From Stenotrophomonas rhizophila (GTDB lineage: Bacteria > Pseudomonadota > Gammaproteobacteria > Xanthomonadales > Xanthomonadaceae): a DNA stretch of 64,000 bases. The position numbers and the translations under genes were made by a program. Shown here piece by piece: positions 16,242 through 24,526 of the stretch. The notes under the pieces are model-generated. The model had not been told where the DNA came from and did not search any database. It worked only from the letters and a program-made list of their open reading frames with translations. How positions within the stretch are numbered: the first letter of the stretch is position 1; every line of letters begins with the position of its first letter. Location: contig NZ_RJKV01000002.1 of the NCBI RefSeq assembly GCF_003751305.1, positions 186,001 to 250,000 on the forward strand, given 5' to 3'.

Positions 16242-18131
16242 ATGACCGATTGGTCCCTCGACCAAGCCCGCAAGACCTACTCGATTCCGCATTGGGCGGA
16301 TGGCTACTTCGACGTGGATCAGGCAGGACACATGGTGGTGAGACCGACTGGCCAGGACGGCCCGGTGGTGTCCTTGCCCAGGATCGTGGACGCCGCCCGC
16401 GAGGCCGGTGCCAAGCTGCCGCTGCTGGTGCGCTTCCCGGACATTCTGGGCCAGCGCCTGGGCAAGCTTCAGGCCGCGTTCGCGCAGGCGCAGGCCGACT
16501 GGGACTATCCGGGCGGCTACACCGCCGTGTACCCGATCAAGGTCAATCAGCACCGTGGCGTGGCCGGCACGCTCGCCAGTCACCACGGCGAGGGCTTCGG
16601 CCTGGAAGCGGGCAGCAAGCCCGAGCTGATGGCCGTGCTGGCGCTGTCACGCCCGGGTGGCCTGATCGTCTGCAACGGCTACAAGGACCGCGAGTACATC
16701 CGTCTGGCCCTGATCGGCCGCAAGCTGGGCCTGCAGACGTTCATCGTGATCGAGAAGCCCTCCGAGCTGAAGCTGGTGCTGGAGGAATCCAAGGCCCTGG
16801 ACGTCAAGCCGGGCCTGGGCGTGCGCATGCGCCTGGCCTCGCTGGGCGCGGGCAAGTGGCAGAACAGCGGCGGCGACAAGGCCAAGTTCGGTCTTTCGCC
16901 GCGCCAGCTGCTGGACCTGTGGAAGTCGCTGCGCGATACCGAGTACGCCGACTGCCTGAGCCTGCTGCATTTCCACATGGGCTCGCAGATCTCCAACGTG
17001 CGCGACATCGCCAACGGCATGCGCGAAGCGACCCGCTACTTCGTGGAGCTCTCGCGCCTGGGCGCGAAGATCACCCACGTGGACGTCGGCGGCGGCTTGG
17101 GCGTGGATTACGAAGGCACCCGCTCGCGCAGCTTCTGCTCGATCAATTACGGCCTGAACTCCTACGCCAGCAACATCGTGCAGCCGCTGGCCAATGCCTG
17201 CGAAGAGCATGGCCTGACCCCGCCGCGGATCGTCACCGAGTGTGGCCGCGCGATGACCGCGCACCACGCGGTGCTGATCGCCAACGTCTCGGAAGTGGAA
17301 GAGGCGCAGGAAGGCCGCGTGCCGGACCAGCATGACGACGAGCCGGCGGCGATCCGCCACCTGCGCGAGATCCACGCCGAGCTCGACGAGCGCCCGGCGG
17401 TGGAGCTGTTCCAGGAAGCGCAGCACTTCCATGCCGAAGGCCTGTCCAGCTATGCGCTGGGCCAGATCGACCTGCCGCAGCGCGCCCGCATCGACGACCT
17501 GTTCTACGCCATCGCCCATGCCGTGCGTGCACGCCTGAGCTATGACGAAAAGAGCCATCGCCCGGCACTGGACGAGTTGAACGAGCGCCTGGTCGACAAG
17601 TACTTCGTCAACTTCAGCGTGTTCGAATCGATTCCGGATGCCTGGGCGATCGACCAGGTGTTCCCGATCGTGCCGATCGAGCGCCTGAACGAGCAGCCCG
17701 AGCGCCGCGGCATCATCGCGGACATGACCTGCGATTCGGACGGCATGGTGAAAACCTACGTCGAGAACGAGAGCCTGGACACCTCGCTGCCGTTGCACGC
17801 GCTGAAGTCCGGTGAGAGCTACCGCATCGCGTTCTTCATGGTCGGTGCGTACCAGGAAATCCTCGGCGACATCCACAACCTGTTCGGTGATACCGACGCG
17901 GTGGAAGTGGTGGCCGACGCCGATGGCTACGCGATCACCCAGCAGCGCCGCGGTGACACCACCGATGTGATGCTGGACTACGTGGGCTACAGCCTGGCCG
18001 ATCTGCGCGCCAGCTACGCCGAGCGCGTGGCGGCGGCGAAGCTCTCGCCCGAGCGCGCGCAGGAACTGTCCGAGGCACTGGAAGCCGGTCTGACCGGCTA
18101 CACCTACCTGTCCGACGAGCCCCTCGCGTAA
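16242..18131 (+). CDS. speA: biosynthetic arginine decarboxylase
   Basis: 629 residues from ATG 16242 (MTDWSLDQARKTYSIPHWAD). A PLP-dependent fold-III enzyme that converts arginine to agmatine, the first step of the ADC route to putrescine. The PLP Lys is in the YPIKVNQHRGV motif. Other family marks are VRFPDILGQRLGKLQAAF, LHFHMGSQISNVRDIANG, VDVGGGLGVDYEGTRS, the decarboxylase signature ECGRAMTAHHAVLIANV, and DMTCDSDGMVKTYV near the C terminus. Length is close to E. coli SpeA (about 658). No signal peptide is visible at this start. It is divergent from speE. Confidence 0.97.
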   Translation: MTDWSLDQARKTYSIPHWADGYFDVDQAGHMVVRPTGQDGPVVSLPRIVDAAREAGAKLPLLVRFPDILGQRLGKLQAAFAQAQADWDYPGGYTAVYPIKVNQHRGVAGTLASHHGEGFGLEAGSKPELMAVLALSRPGGLIVCNGYKDREYIRLALIGRKLGLQTFIVIEKPSELKLVLEESKALDVKPGLGVRMRLASLGAGKWQNSGGDKAKFGLSPRQLLDLWKSLRDTEYADCLSLLHFHMGSQISNVRDIANGMREATRYFVELSRLGAKITHVDVGGGLGVDYEGTRSRSFCSINYGLNSYASNIVQPLANACEEHGLTPPRIVTECGRAMTAHHAVLIANVSEVEEAQEGRVPDQHDDEPAAIRHLREIHAELDERPAVELFQEAQHFHAEGLSSYALGQIDLPQRARIDDLFYAIAHAVRARLSYDEKSHRPALDELNERLVDKYFVNFSVFESIPDAWAIDQVFPIVPIERLNEQPERRGIIADMTCDSDGMVKTYVENESLDTSLPLHALKSGESYRIAFFMVGAYQEILGDIHNLFGDTDAVEVVADADGYAITQQRRGDTTDVMLDYVGYSLADLRASYAERVAAAKLSPERAQELSEALEAGLTGYTYLSDEPLA

Positions 18132-18143
18132 ACCGGTGGCGAC

Positions 18144-18168
18144 GGGTGATGGCCTTCGGGCCTCACCC
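18144..18168 (+). terminator. hairpin after speA
   Basis: GGGTGA-t-GGCC / TTCG loop / GGCC-TCACCC: a 10-bp stem with one bulged T and a stable UUCG tetraloop, 12 nt after the speA stop. No U tract follows, so it may be a 3' stabiliser or a Rho-assisted stop rather than a classical terminator. Confidence 0.5.
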
Positions 18169-18225
18169 GGCCGTCCGTAGCGTCGGGCACTGCCTGGCCG
18201 TCCTTCCACGGCACCTGGAAATCCC

Positions 18226-18549
18226 ATGAGCGCCCGCGCGATCTTTCATCTGTTCCTGCATGCGGCCGTACCGGCTGTGCTGGCGTGGATGTTCTGGCGC
18301 AGGCGTTTCATGTCCGCCTGGGTGCTGATGCTGCTGGGCTGGATCATCGATCTGGACCACCTGCTGGCCGACCCGATCTATGCCCCGAACCGCTGCAGCA
18401 TCGGTTTCCATCCGCTGCACACTGCACCGGCGATCGCGGTGTATGCGGGGCTGTGTATACCGAAGAAGACGCGGCTGTTCGGCATCGGTCTGATCATCCA
18501 CATCGTGCTGGATGCCATTGACTGCTGGTGGATGCACGCCGGCAGGTGA
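18226..18549 (+). CDS. DUF6122-like small membrane protein
   Basis: 107 residues with three or four hydrophobic segments (IFHLFLHAAVPAVLAWMFW; SAWVLMLLGWIIDLDHLLAD; TAPAIAVYAGLCI; LFGIGLIIHIVLDAIDCWW). Conserved polar residues lie in the membrane segments (H in FHLFLH, DLDH, HPLHT and HIVLDAID), as in DUF6122/YdjM-like membrane-bound putative metal-dependent hydrolases. Function is unknown. It follows speA by 94 nt on the same strand. Confidence 0.7.
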   Translation: MSARAIFHLFLHAAVPAVLAWMFWRRRFMSAWVLMLLGWIIDLDHLLADPIYAPNRCSIGFHPLHTAPAIAVYAGLCIPKKTRLFGIGLIIHIVLDAIDCWWMHAGR

Positions 18550-18601
18550 ATCCACGCTACGCGTGGATGTCGTGCAGCCTCCGATCCGCTGCACATGACC
18601 G

Positions 18602-18708
18602 GTAGTGCCGGCCGCTGGCCGGCTCCACGCAGCGTCGGGAGCCGGCCAGCGGCCGGCACTACCCATGGCTCCACGCAGGGTCGGGAGCCGGCCAGCGGCC
18701 GGCACTAC
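18602..18708. repeat. three-unit SMAG/REP cluster with a tandem duplication
   Basis: A plus-oriented unit (GTAG at 18602) is followed by two minus-oriented units ending in CTAC at 18662 and 18708. The second and third carry nearly identical flanks (GGCTCCACGCAG then GGTCGGGAG or CGTCGGGAG), so a unit of about 46 bp has been tandemly duplicated. Confidence 0.88.
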
Positions 18709-18743
18709 CAATGGCAAACGCAATGCCGTCTGCGACGGCGCGT

Positions 18744-20069
18744 TTACCCTGCCGGCAACGTCAACGTCGCCTGCAACCCCGACGCGCCATTGGCCAGCAC
18801 CAGCGTCCCACCGTAGCTCTCGGCGATGTCCGCCACGATCGACAATCCCAACCCACTCCCGGCCGCGCGCTCATCCAGCCGCACGCCACGTTCCAGCACG
18901 CGCTGCAGCTGCTCCACGGGAAGCCCGGGACCGTCATCACTCACCGTGATGTGCAGCTGACTCTCACGTAGTGCCACCTCCACGCGCACCGCGTGACTGG
19001 CCCACTTGCCCGCATTGTCGAGCAGGTTGCCCAGCATCTCTTCCAGATCCTCGCGCGCGCCGGCGAACACCGCCGTGGTGTCGCTGTCGCACGTAAAACG
19101 TAGCCCGCGCGCGGCATGCACGCGCTGCATCAGCCCGCACAGCGCGCTCACCACCGGCGCCACCGGCGTGCGCTGCTGGCTGTCAGCGCCCAGGCCTGCA
19201 GCGAGGTAACGATCAATGCTGGCCTGCATGCGCGCGGTCTCGCTGCGCAGGGTCTGGCGCCAATCGCTGCCATCGCCCTCGGCTTCGGTGGTGAGCACGG
19301 TCAGTGGCGTCTTCAGCGCGTGCGCGAGGTCTTCGGCGCTGCGGCGTGCGCGTACCACCATGCGCTGATGATGGTCGAGCAGCGCGTTGAGCTGGACGGC
19401 CAGCGGCGCGACTTCCTTGACCAGGCCCTGCTGCGGGAAGCGCACGTTCTCGCCGTTGCGGACCTGCCCGGCAATGCGGCCCAGTTCGGCCAGGGGGCGC
19501 AGGCCGTAATGCACCTGGGTCACCAGCACGCCGAACCACACGGCGATCAGTACCGCCAGGGCGAGCGCAGTGCGCTGCCGGAAACTGGCGACCTGGGCAT
19601 CCAGCTGGCTGCGGTCGGTGGCGACCATGACGATCACCGGCGCGGCGGCGCGGGGCAGGCGGACCTGCTGGGCCAGCACACGCAGGGATTGCTGCAGCGG
19701 GCCGGGAGCATCGAAGGCCTTGGCCGGTCCCGGCTGCAGCGCGGTGGGTGCGGCCAGCGCGTCATCCCACAGCGAGCGCGATTGTCCGAGCGCGCGGCCT
19801 TGTTGGTCCAGCACCTGCCAGTAGTCGCCGGAGAACACGCGGCGGTAGCGCTCGTCAGCCAGCGTGTCGCGCCACTGCAGCTGGCCGTTGGCATCGCTTT
19901 CGGCCAGTGCGAGTACCGCGATCAGATCGTTGCCCAGGCGCTCATCCATCGCGGCCCGCGCTGAACGCTCGAACATCGCGCCCAGCCACCAGGTCGCCAA
20001 GGCGGAGACCAGCACCAGGCCCAGGCCACCGGCCACCAGCAGGCGGGTGCGCAGCGAGCCGGTGGTCAT
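18744..20069 (-). CDS. PhoQ-like sensor histidine kinase
   Basis: 441 residues from the ATG at 20069 (MTTGSLRTRLLVAGGLGLVL), overlapping the response-regulator stop by ATGA. Two membrane helices (about residues 9-27 and 165-185) bracket a periplasmic sensor domain of about 135 residues. A HAMP-like linker follows, then an H-box AEDLAHALKTPLTVL, an N-box LLDNAGKWAS, G1 DDGPGLP and G2 GSGLGLSIV. The HALKTPL form of the H-box is typical of PhoQ-type kinases. The periplasmic domain is not recognisably acidic like enteric PhoQ, so its ligand is unknown. Part of an operon PepSY-phoP-phoQ reading leftward. Confidence 0.9.
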   Translation of the reverse strand: MTTGSLRTRLLVAGGLGLVLVSALATWWLGAMFERSARAAMDERLGNDLIAVLALAESDANGQLQWRDTLADERYRRVFSGDYWQVLDQQGRALGQSRSLWDDALAAPTALQPGPAKAFDAPGPLQQSLRVLAQQVRLPRAAAPVIVMVATDRSQLDAQVASFRQRTALALAVLIAVWFGVLVTQVHYGLRPLAELGRIAGQVRNGENVRFPQQGLVKEVAPLAVQLNALLDHHQRMVVRARRSAEDLAHALKTPLTVLTTEAEGDGSDWRQTLRSETARMQASIDRYLAAGLGADSQQRTPVAPVVSALCGLMQRVHAARGLRFTCDSDTTAVFAGAREDLEEMLGNLLDNAGKWASHAVRVEVALRESQLHITVSDDGPGLPVEQLQRVLERGVRLDERAAGSGLGLSIVADIAESYGGTLVLANGASGLQATLTLPAG

Positions 20070-20728
20070 GGCGTTGCCGACAGGCGGAAGCCCTGGCCGC
20101 GATGCGTGTGGATCAGTTCGCTGCCGAGCTTGCGGCGGATGCGGCCGATCAGTACATCGAGCGTGTTGGAGTCTGGATCGAAGCCGTCCTCGTAGACGTT
20201 CTCGCCCAGCCGCGAGCGGCTCAACACGGTATCGGGGTGATGCATGAAGTAGCTGAGGATGCGGTGCTCCTGCGCGCTGAGTGCCAGCGGCGCGCCGTCC
20301 AGCTCGAAGCGGCCGGCGTTGACGTCCAGCACCAGTGGGCCGCACTGCAGGCGCGGATGCGCGTGGCCGGCGCTGCGGCGGATCAGCGCGCGCAGGCGCA
20401 ACAGCAGCTCTTCTGGCTGGAACGGTTTGGTCAGGTAGTCGTCGGCGCCGGCATCGAAGCCGGCCAGTTTGTCGTGCCAGCGGGCGCGGGCGGTCAGCAC
20501 CAGCACCGGGAAGTCGCGCCCGGCCTGGCGCCAGCGTTCGATCACGCTCAGCCCATCCAGGCCCGGCAGGCCCAGATCGACCACGGCCGCGGCGATGTCC
20601 TCGATCTGGCCCTGGTACTCGGCATCCCGCCCCTCCGCACTGTGGATGACCACGTAGCCGGCCTCTTCCAGCAGCGTCTGCAATCGGCTGGCAAGCAGGG
20701 CGTCATCTTCGGCGAGCAGCACGCGCAT
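20066..20728 (-). CDS. PhoP-like OmpR-family response regulator
   Basis: 220 residues (MRVLLAEDDALLASRLQTLL). The receiver domain has the acidic pair EDD, the phospho-acceptor Asp in AAVVDLGLPGLDG, the Thr in LVLTARARW and the Lys in DDYLTKPF. The C-terminal winged helix ends VLIGRIRRKLGSELIHTHRG and QGFRLS. It shares its stop with the kinase start and its start codon abuts the upstream PepSY gene stop, so the three genes are coupled. A direct repeat with 11-bp period in the divergent control region (21073-21094) could be its target. Confidence 0.93.
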   Translation of the reverse strand: MRVLLAEDDALLASRLQTLLEEAGYVVIHSAEGRDAEYQGQIEDIAAAVVDLGLPGLDGLSVIERWRQAGRDFPVLVLTARARWHDKLAGFDAGADDYLTKPFQPEELLLRLRALIRRSAGHAHPRLQCGPLVLDVNAGRFELDGAPLALSAQEHRILSYFMHHPDTVLSRSRLGENVYEDGFDPDSNTLDVLIGRIRRKLGSELIHTHRGQGFRLSATP

Positions 20729-21027
20729 CAGTCTTTTTCCATCTTCAGCAGGCGGCCGGTGGCGGCATCGTAATCCAACTCCATCACCACGCCGTCCGGG
20801 CCAAGGATCTCGATCTCGTATTTCCCGTCATCCAGTTCCACCTCGATCAACTTGCCGGGGTAGCGACGCAGCGCGTCGGCGACCACCTGCTCCAGCGGCA
20901 CGAAGCGACCCTGCCGCACCGCCTGGCGAACGCTGTCCTGCTGACGGCTGCCACCGTCGAGGACCCGCATCGGGTCCTGCGGGGCGAGGGTCAGCAGCAG
21001 GGGCAGCATCAGGGACAGGGCAGACAT
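20728..21027 (-). CDS. PepSY-domain exported protein, first gene of the PhoPQ-like operon
   Basis: 99 residues beginning MSALSLMLPLLLTLAPQDPM, a hydrophobic N terminus consistent with a signal sequence. The rest is a PepSY-like fold: LEQVVADALRRYPGKLIEVE then DDGKYEIEILGPDGVVMELD and YDAATGRLLKME. PepSY proteins are periplasmic modulators, often of proteases or of two-component sensors. Its stop overlaps the response-regulator start by one base. This and the divergent PepSY gene at 21169 flank the control region, so both are probably regulon members and may feed back on the sensor (inference). Confidence 0.82.
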   Translation of the reverse strand: MSALSLMLPLLLTLAPQDPMRVLDGGSRQQDSVRQAVRQGRFVPLEQVVADALRRYPGKLIEVELDDGKYEIEILGPDGVVMELDYDAATGRLLKMEKD

Positions 21028-21072
21028 GCGGGCACGCAGGGCAAAGGGCAGGGCACCGGTATACCGGGGCTG

Positions 21073-21094
21073 TCTAAACAGTATCTAACAGTCG
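21073..21094. promoter_or_regulatory. 11-bp-period direct repeat between two divergent PepSY genes
   Basis: TCTAAACAGTA (21073-21083) is followed directly by TCTAACAGTCG (21084-21094), with TCTAA repeated at exactly 11 bp. Tandem half-sites at one helical turn are the usual pattern for OmpR/PhoP-family regulators, and a gene for one lies in the leftward operon. The two flanking genes are the PepSY genes at 20728-21027 and 21169-21603. Confidence 0.55.
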
Positions 21095-21168
21095 CCCTCA
21101 TGCTCCGGTTAGGCGCGGTGGCCAGACTGGCGGTGCCGGAATGGACCGGTGCCCCCTCAAGGATTCCC

Positions 21169-21603
21169 ATGAAGACGATGATTGCCGCTACCGCCCTGGC
21201 CGCTGCGCTGTTCGCCACCCCGGCCTTTGCCGCCAACCTGTCGGCCGCCCAGGTCCAGGCCAAGCTGAGCGCGGCCGGCTACACCCAGGTGCATGAGCTG
21301 GAGCACGACGATGGCGTGTGGGAAGCGGACGTGACCCGCAAGGACGGCACTGTCGATGAAGTGATCATCGATGACACCAAGGGCGAGATCTTCGATCCGC
21401 GCGATGGCCGCGCCGTGCTGGACGCCGGGCAGATCCTGGCGCTGGCGGGCAAGGCCGGGTTGACGCAGATCGAGTCGATCGAGCGCGATGGCGCGACCTG
21501 GACCCTGGATGCGCGCAACGCCCGCAACCAGCGCGTGGAAGTGCGCATGAGTGGCTACGACGGCCGCGTGCTCGCCAGCAAGCGCGATGGCTGGTGGGAT
21601 TGA
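21169..21603 (+). CDS. periplasmic PepSY-domain protein
   Basis: 144 residues. A clear signal peptide (MKTMIAATALAAALFATPAF then A-A) is followed by two tandem PepSY-like modules: SAAQVQAKLSAAGYTQVHEL with DGVWEADVTRKDGTVDEVII, and DAGQILALAGKAGLTQIESI with DGATWTLDARNARNQRVEVR. The protein ends GRVLASKRDGWWD. It is divergent from the PhoPQ-like operon and shares its control region. A ligand or protease partner cannot be seen. ATG 21178 is a less likely start. Confidence 0.85.
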   Translation: MKTMIAATALAAALFATPAFAANLSAAQVQAKLSAAGYTQVHELEHDDGVWEADVTRKDGTVDEVIIDDTKGEIFDPRDGRAVLDAGQILALAGKAGLTQIESIERDGATWTLDARNARNQRVEVRMSGYDGRVLASKRDGWWD

Positions 21604-21685
21604 TTCCAGCGCGCCACCGCGCGCTGGATGCACGAACGGCCGGGTTTCCCCGGCCGTCCGCATGTCCGCGTGAGGGATGCCGCGC

Positions 21686-22201
21686 TTACCAGCGCGAGGG
21701 GTAATCCCAGTAGCCCGGGCCGCGGCCGTAGCCACCGTAACCGTCGAAGCCGTCATAGCCGTACGCACCATAGGGGCCGTAGAAGCCAGGGCCCTTGCCT
21801 TCGCTCACCCGGATGTTGATGTTGACGTTGCGGGTGTTGCCTTCGTCATTGGTGTAGTTCTTGCTCAGGTTGAGTTCGGCGGCGTTGTAGTGGGTATTGC
21901 CGAAATTCTCCGAATAGCCGATGCCGGTGGTCAGGCTGCCGTTGACCCGCAACTTGTCGTCGGTCACGTGGGCGATGCCGTTGGCCGCACGATCGGTTGA
22001 ACGCCGGCCGGTACGATCGCCGTAGAACGTGCCCGGCGGATCGCCGCGCAGGGACTGATCGCTCAAGTACTGCATGGGCGCATCGGGAATGCTCAGATCC
22101 AGCCCGGTCGAGGACTGCGGGCCGGTGGCGCCTGCCGCAGACTGGGCCAGCGCCACACCGGGCAGGGACAGGCACAGCAGCAGGGGAAGCAGGCGGATCA
22201 T
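21686..22201 (-). CDS. exported protein with Gly/Tyr-rich C terminus
   Basis: 171 residues. The signal peptide is MIRLLPLLLCLSLPGVALAQ. Residues 85-135 look like short beta-strands (DKLRVNGSLTTGIGYSENFG; NAAELNLSKNYTNDEGNTRN; VNINIRVSEG). The last 35 residues are a Gly/Tyr/Pro repeat tract (YGPYGAYGYDGFDGYGGYGR). I do not recognise a family. The strand pattern suggests a small outer-membrane or surface-associated protein; the low-complexity tail recalls adhesive or disordered surface segments. It reads convergently with the PepSY gene at 21169. Confidence 0.7.
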   Translation of the reverse strand: MIRLLPLLLCLSLPGVALAQSAAGATGPQSSTGLDLSIPDAPMQYLSDQSLRGDPPGTFYGDRTGRRSTDRAANGIAHVTDDKLRVNGSLTTGIGYSENFGNTHYNAAELNLSKNYTNDEGNTRNVNINIRVSEGKGPGFYGPYGAYGYDGFDGYGGYGRGPGYWDYPSRW

Positions 22202-22299
22202 GAGAGGCTCCGGAGCAGACAGGCGGGACGGCCGACAGCGCTGACGCTAGCAGGCATAGTTTGAATGATGCCTGTCATGGCGTGGGTTGCAAGGGGAAC

Positions 22300-23511
22300 T
22301 CAACGCAACCGGCCGAATCCGAACAGCTCTGTCAGCGGATGCCGGCGCCGCTCGATGCCCGCGCGCAGCAGCCCGGCCCCGATCATGGAGTAGGTGATCC
22401 CGTTGCCGCCGTAGGCCATGGCGAACAGCACCCGCGGCCCCCATTGTGGGTGCGGGCCGAAGAACGGCAGGCCATCGTGGGTCTCGGCAAAGGTACCGCC
22501 CCAGGAGAAGGCCGGCTGCAGCGGCAGGTGCGGGAACAGTTTGGTGGTCTTCTTGAGCAGCGTGACGGTCTTGCTCTCCACCCGGCGGTCGCGCCGGGCC
22601 GGGAGATCGATGGCATCGTCCTCGCCGCCGATCAGCAGCCGGTGGTCACCGGTGCTGCGCAGGTACAGATACGGCCGCGCCGATTCCCAGGCCATGGTCT
22701 CGCGCAGGGGGCCGAGCAGGTCCGGATGGATCGGATCGGTGATGAAGGCGTAGCTGCTGCGGTTGCGGGCCACCGAGGGCTTCAACCAGCGCTGCCCGGC
22801 ATACCCGGTGGCCATCACCACGTGGCGGGCACGGATGCGGGCGCCGCCGAAAGTGGTGGCGGTCACGCCGCGCGGGGTCGGGGTGAGCGTATCGAGCACG
22901 GTACGGTCGTAGACCCCGCAGCCGCGCGTGTGCAGCCGCATCAGCAGACGATAGGTGAGCCGGTACGGATCGATGCGTGCGGCCAGCGCGCTGAGGATTG
23001 CGCCCGGTGCGCGGATGCCGTACCCGGCCTGGACCGCCTCGCTGTCCAGCCAGCGCACATCGAAGCCGTGCTTGGCACGCAGCGCGCATTCTTCGGCCAG
23101 TACGGCCTGGTGCCCGCGCTTGCTCGCGTAGTACAGGCTGGCCATGCGGTGGCAGTCCACATCGCGGAACGACGCGGCCACCTCGCAGATGGCCGGGATC
23201 GCCTCGGCACAGGCCTGATAGGCCAGCACCGCCGCGTCCTCGCCGTAGCGTTGGGCCAGGTCGATCAGGTGCGTGTCAATCTCATACTGCAGCAACGCAG
23301 TGCTGGCCGCGGTGCTGCCCCAGCCGATGTCGCGCTGTTCGATCAGCGCCACATCATGACCGTGCGCGCACAGCTCGTCCGCAATCAGCGCGCCGCTGAT
23401 GCCGCCGCCGACCACCAGCACCTCGCAGTTGAGATCCTTCTCCAGCGGTGGGAAGGCATGCATCAGGCCGTTGCGCACGGCCCAGAACGGATACCCGCTC
23501 TTCAGATCCAT
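22300..23511 (-). CDS. FAD-dependent oxidoreductase, DAO family
   Basis: 403 residues from the ATG at 23511 (MDLKSGYPFWAVRNGLMHAF). The FAD Rossmann motif VLVVGGGISGALIADEL comes at about residue 31, after an N-terminal FWAVRNGL segment. Other features are GWGSTAASTALLQYEID, ARHVVMATGYAGQRW, the DAO-type GGEDDAIDLPARRD and the C-terminal FAD loop AMAYGGNGITYSMIGAGLL. It resembles the group annotated as glycine/D-amino-acid oxidases with unknown substrate. It is preceded by the lipocalin gene only 7 nt away, so the two are an operon. Confidence 0.88.
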   Translation of the reverse strand: MDLKSGYPFWAVRNGLMHAFPPLEKDLNCEVLVVGGGISGALIADELCAHGHDVALIEQRDIGWGSTAASTALLQYEIDTHLIDLAQRYGEDAAVLAYQACAEAIPAICEVAASFRDVDCHRMASLYYASKRGHQAVLAEECALRAKHGFDVRWLDSEAVQAGYGIRAPGAILSALAARIDPYRLTYRLLMRLHTRGCGVYDRTVLDTLTPTPRGVTATTFGGARIRARHVVMATGYAGQRWLKPSVARNRSSYAFITDPIHPDLLGPLRETMAWESARPYLYLRSTGDHRLLIGGEDDAIDLPARRDRRVESKTVTLLKKTTKLFPHLPLQPAFSWGGTFAETHDGLPFFGPHPQWGPRVLFAMAYGGNGITYSMIGAGLLRAGIERRRHPLTELFGFGRLR

Positions 23512-23518
23512 GGCAGCC

Positions 23519-24013
23519 TCAGGCGGTGGGGTGGCCGGTGTGCGGGGTCTGGATCAGTTCGGTCAGGTCGAAGCCCTGCAGGCGCGCCTGGGCCAGATAG
23601 TGCTCCTGCGTGGTGCGGTCCAGCGTGGGCGTGCGCGAGAGCAGCCAGAGGAACTTGCGGTCCGGGCTGCCGACCAGCGAGACGCTGTAATCCGGTGCGA
23701 TCTGGATCACCCAGTAGTCGCCCTTGGTAAACGGCAGCCAGCGCAGGCCCTTGGGCAGGAAGCTGACCTCCAGCCGCGCGGTGTCGTTGTCCACGGGGCA
23801 GGCTTCGCCGTCGGCTTCCTCGATCTCGTTGCCCATGCGGCAGCGGTTGACCACGGCAACGTGGCCGTTGTCCTTGAGGCTGTAATGCGCGGACACATCC
23901 GTGCAGCCTTCCGGCTCATGCTTCATCGGCAGGCGGGCGATCTCGTACCAGGTGCCCAGGTAACGCGGCAGCTTGAGGTCGGGAACGGTTTTCAGGTCGG
24001 GCTGTGTGGTCAT
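23519..24013 (-). CDS. lipocalin family protein (Blc-like, cytosolic form)
   Basis: 164 residues from the ATG at 24013. The lipocalin signature LPRYLGTWYEIARLPMKHEP carries the GxW motif. The middle strand set (CTDVSAHYSLKDNGHVAVVN; GDYWVIQIAPDYSVSLVGSP) and the C-terminal FLWLLSRTPTLDRTTQEHYL are typical of Blc. E. coli Blc is an outer-membrane lipoprotein, but this start gives no lipobox or signal peptide. An upstream extension to 24178 is Arg/Ser-rich, not a signal, so a cytosolic or non-anchored form is likely. It binds a hydrophobic ligand and is co-transcribed with the DAO oxidoreductase. Confidence 0.85.
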   Translation of the reverse strand: MTTQPDLKTVPDLKLPRYLGTWYEIARLPMKHEPEGCTDVSAHYSLKDNGHVAVVNRCRMGNEIEEADGEACPVDNDTARLEVSFLPKGLRWLPFTKGDYWVIQIAPDYSVSLVGSPDRKFLWLLSRTPTLDRTTQEHYLAQARLQGFDLTELIQTPHTGHPTA

Positions 24014-24195
24014 GGGTAAACGCTGGTGGGAGTGCGATCCCACGATGCCGGGGCCGCTGCCACGGCCGGGTGAAGCCGGGGCGAGTGCGGCGTCGAGACA
24101 GTCCGTTGTGGTCGCGTCATGTCCCGCTTGCGGTCGCAGCGCTATGCTGGGCCGGAGCGCCATCAGCGCTTCTTTCAACAGCGATGGAGATGCGG

Positions 24196-24444
24196 ATGTA
24201 CCAGGTGATTCTGCTCAAGAGCGAAACCGGCGTTGCCCGCCAGCAGCGCGAGACCGCCGACGATGTGCTCGACCACGAGGGCGTGACCTACACCCTGCGC
24301 GCCGGGCCGCGGCAGCCGTTGCCGACCGATCACGCCTGGGATGAGATCGCGGTCTACGCGCCCGAGGAGATCACCGAGGAAGAGTTCCAGGACTGGTATG
24401 CCCGCCTGCAGCCGCAGGTCGAGGAGCTCCGCCTGAAGTACTGA
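24196..24444 (+). CDS. conserved-looking 82-residue protein of unknown function
   Basis: From ATG 24196 (MYQVILLKSETGVARQQRET), with GGAG 6 nt upstream; ATGs at 24184 and 24190 are alternatives. It is soluble and acidic, with an alternating strand/helix look (VTYTLRAGPRQPLPTDHAWD; IAVYAPEEITEEEFQDWYAR; ending LRLKY). I do not recognise it. It is divergent from the lipocalin-DAO operon and 82 nt before the mechanosensitive channel gene. Confidence 0.6.
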   Translation: MYQVILLKSETGVARQQRETADDVLDHEGVTYTLRAGPRQPLPTDHAWDEIAVYAPEEITEEEFQDWYARLQPQVEELRLKY

Positions 24445-24526
24445 GCGCCCGCATACCTGTTCTGAACGGGGCCCGGTTTATAGTCGCGGGCAGGCGCGGT
24501 GGTCCGCGCGAACCGTTGGTGCTGGC

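Noticed and set aside
18602..18708. possible CRISPR-like array
   Set aside because: The repeats are palindromic GTAG elements in both orientations without regular unique spacers; no cas genes.
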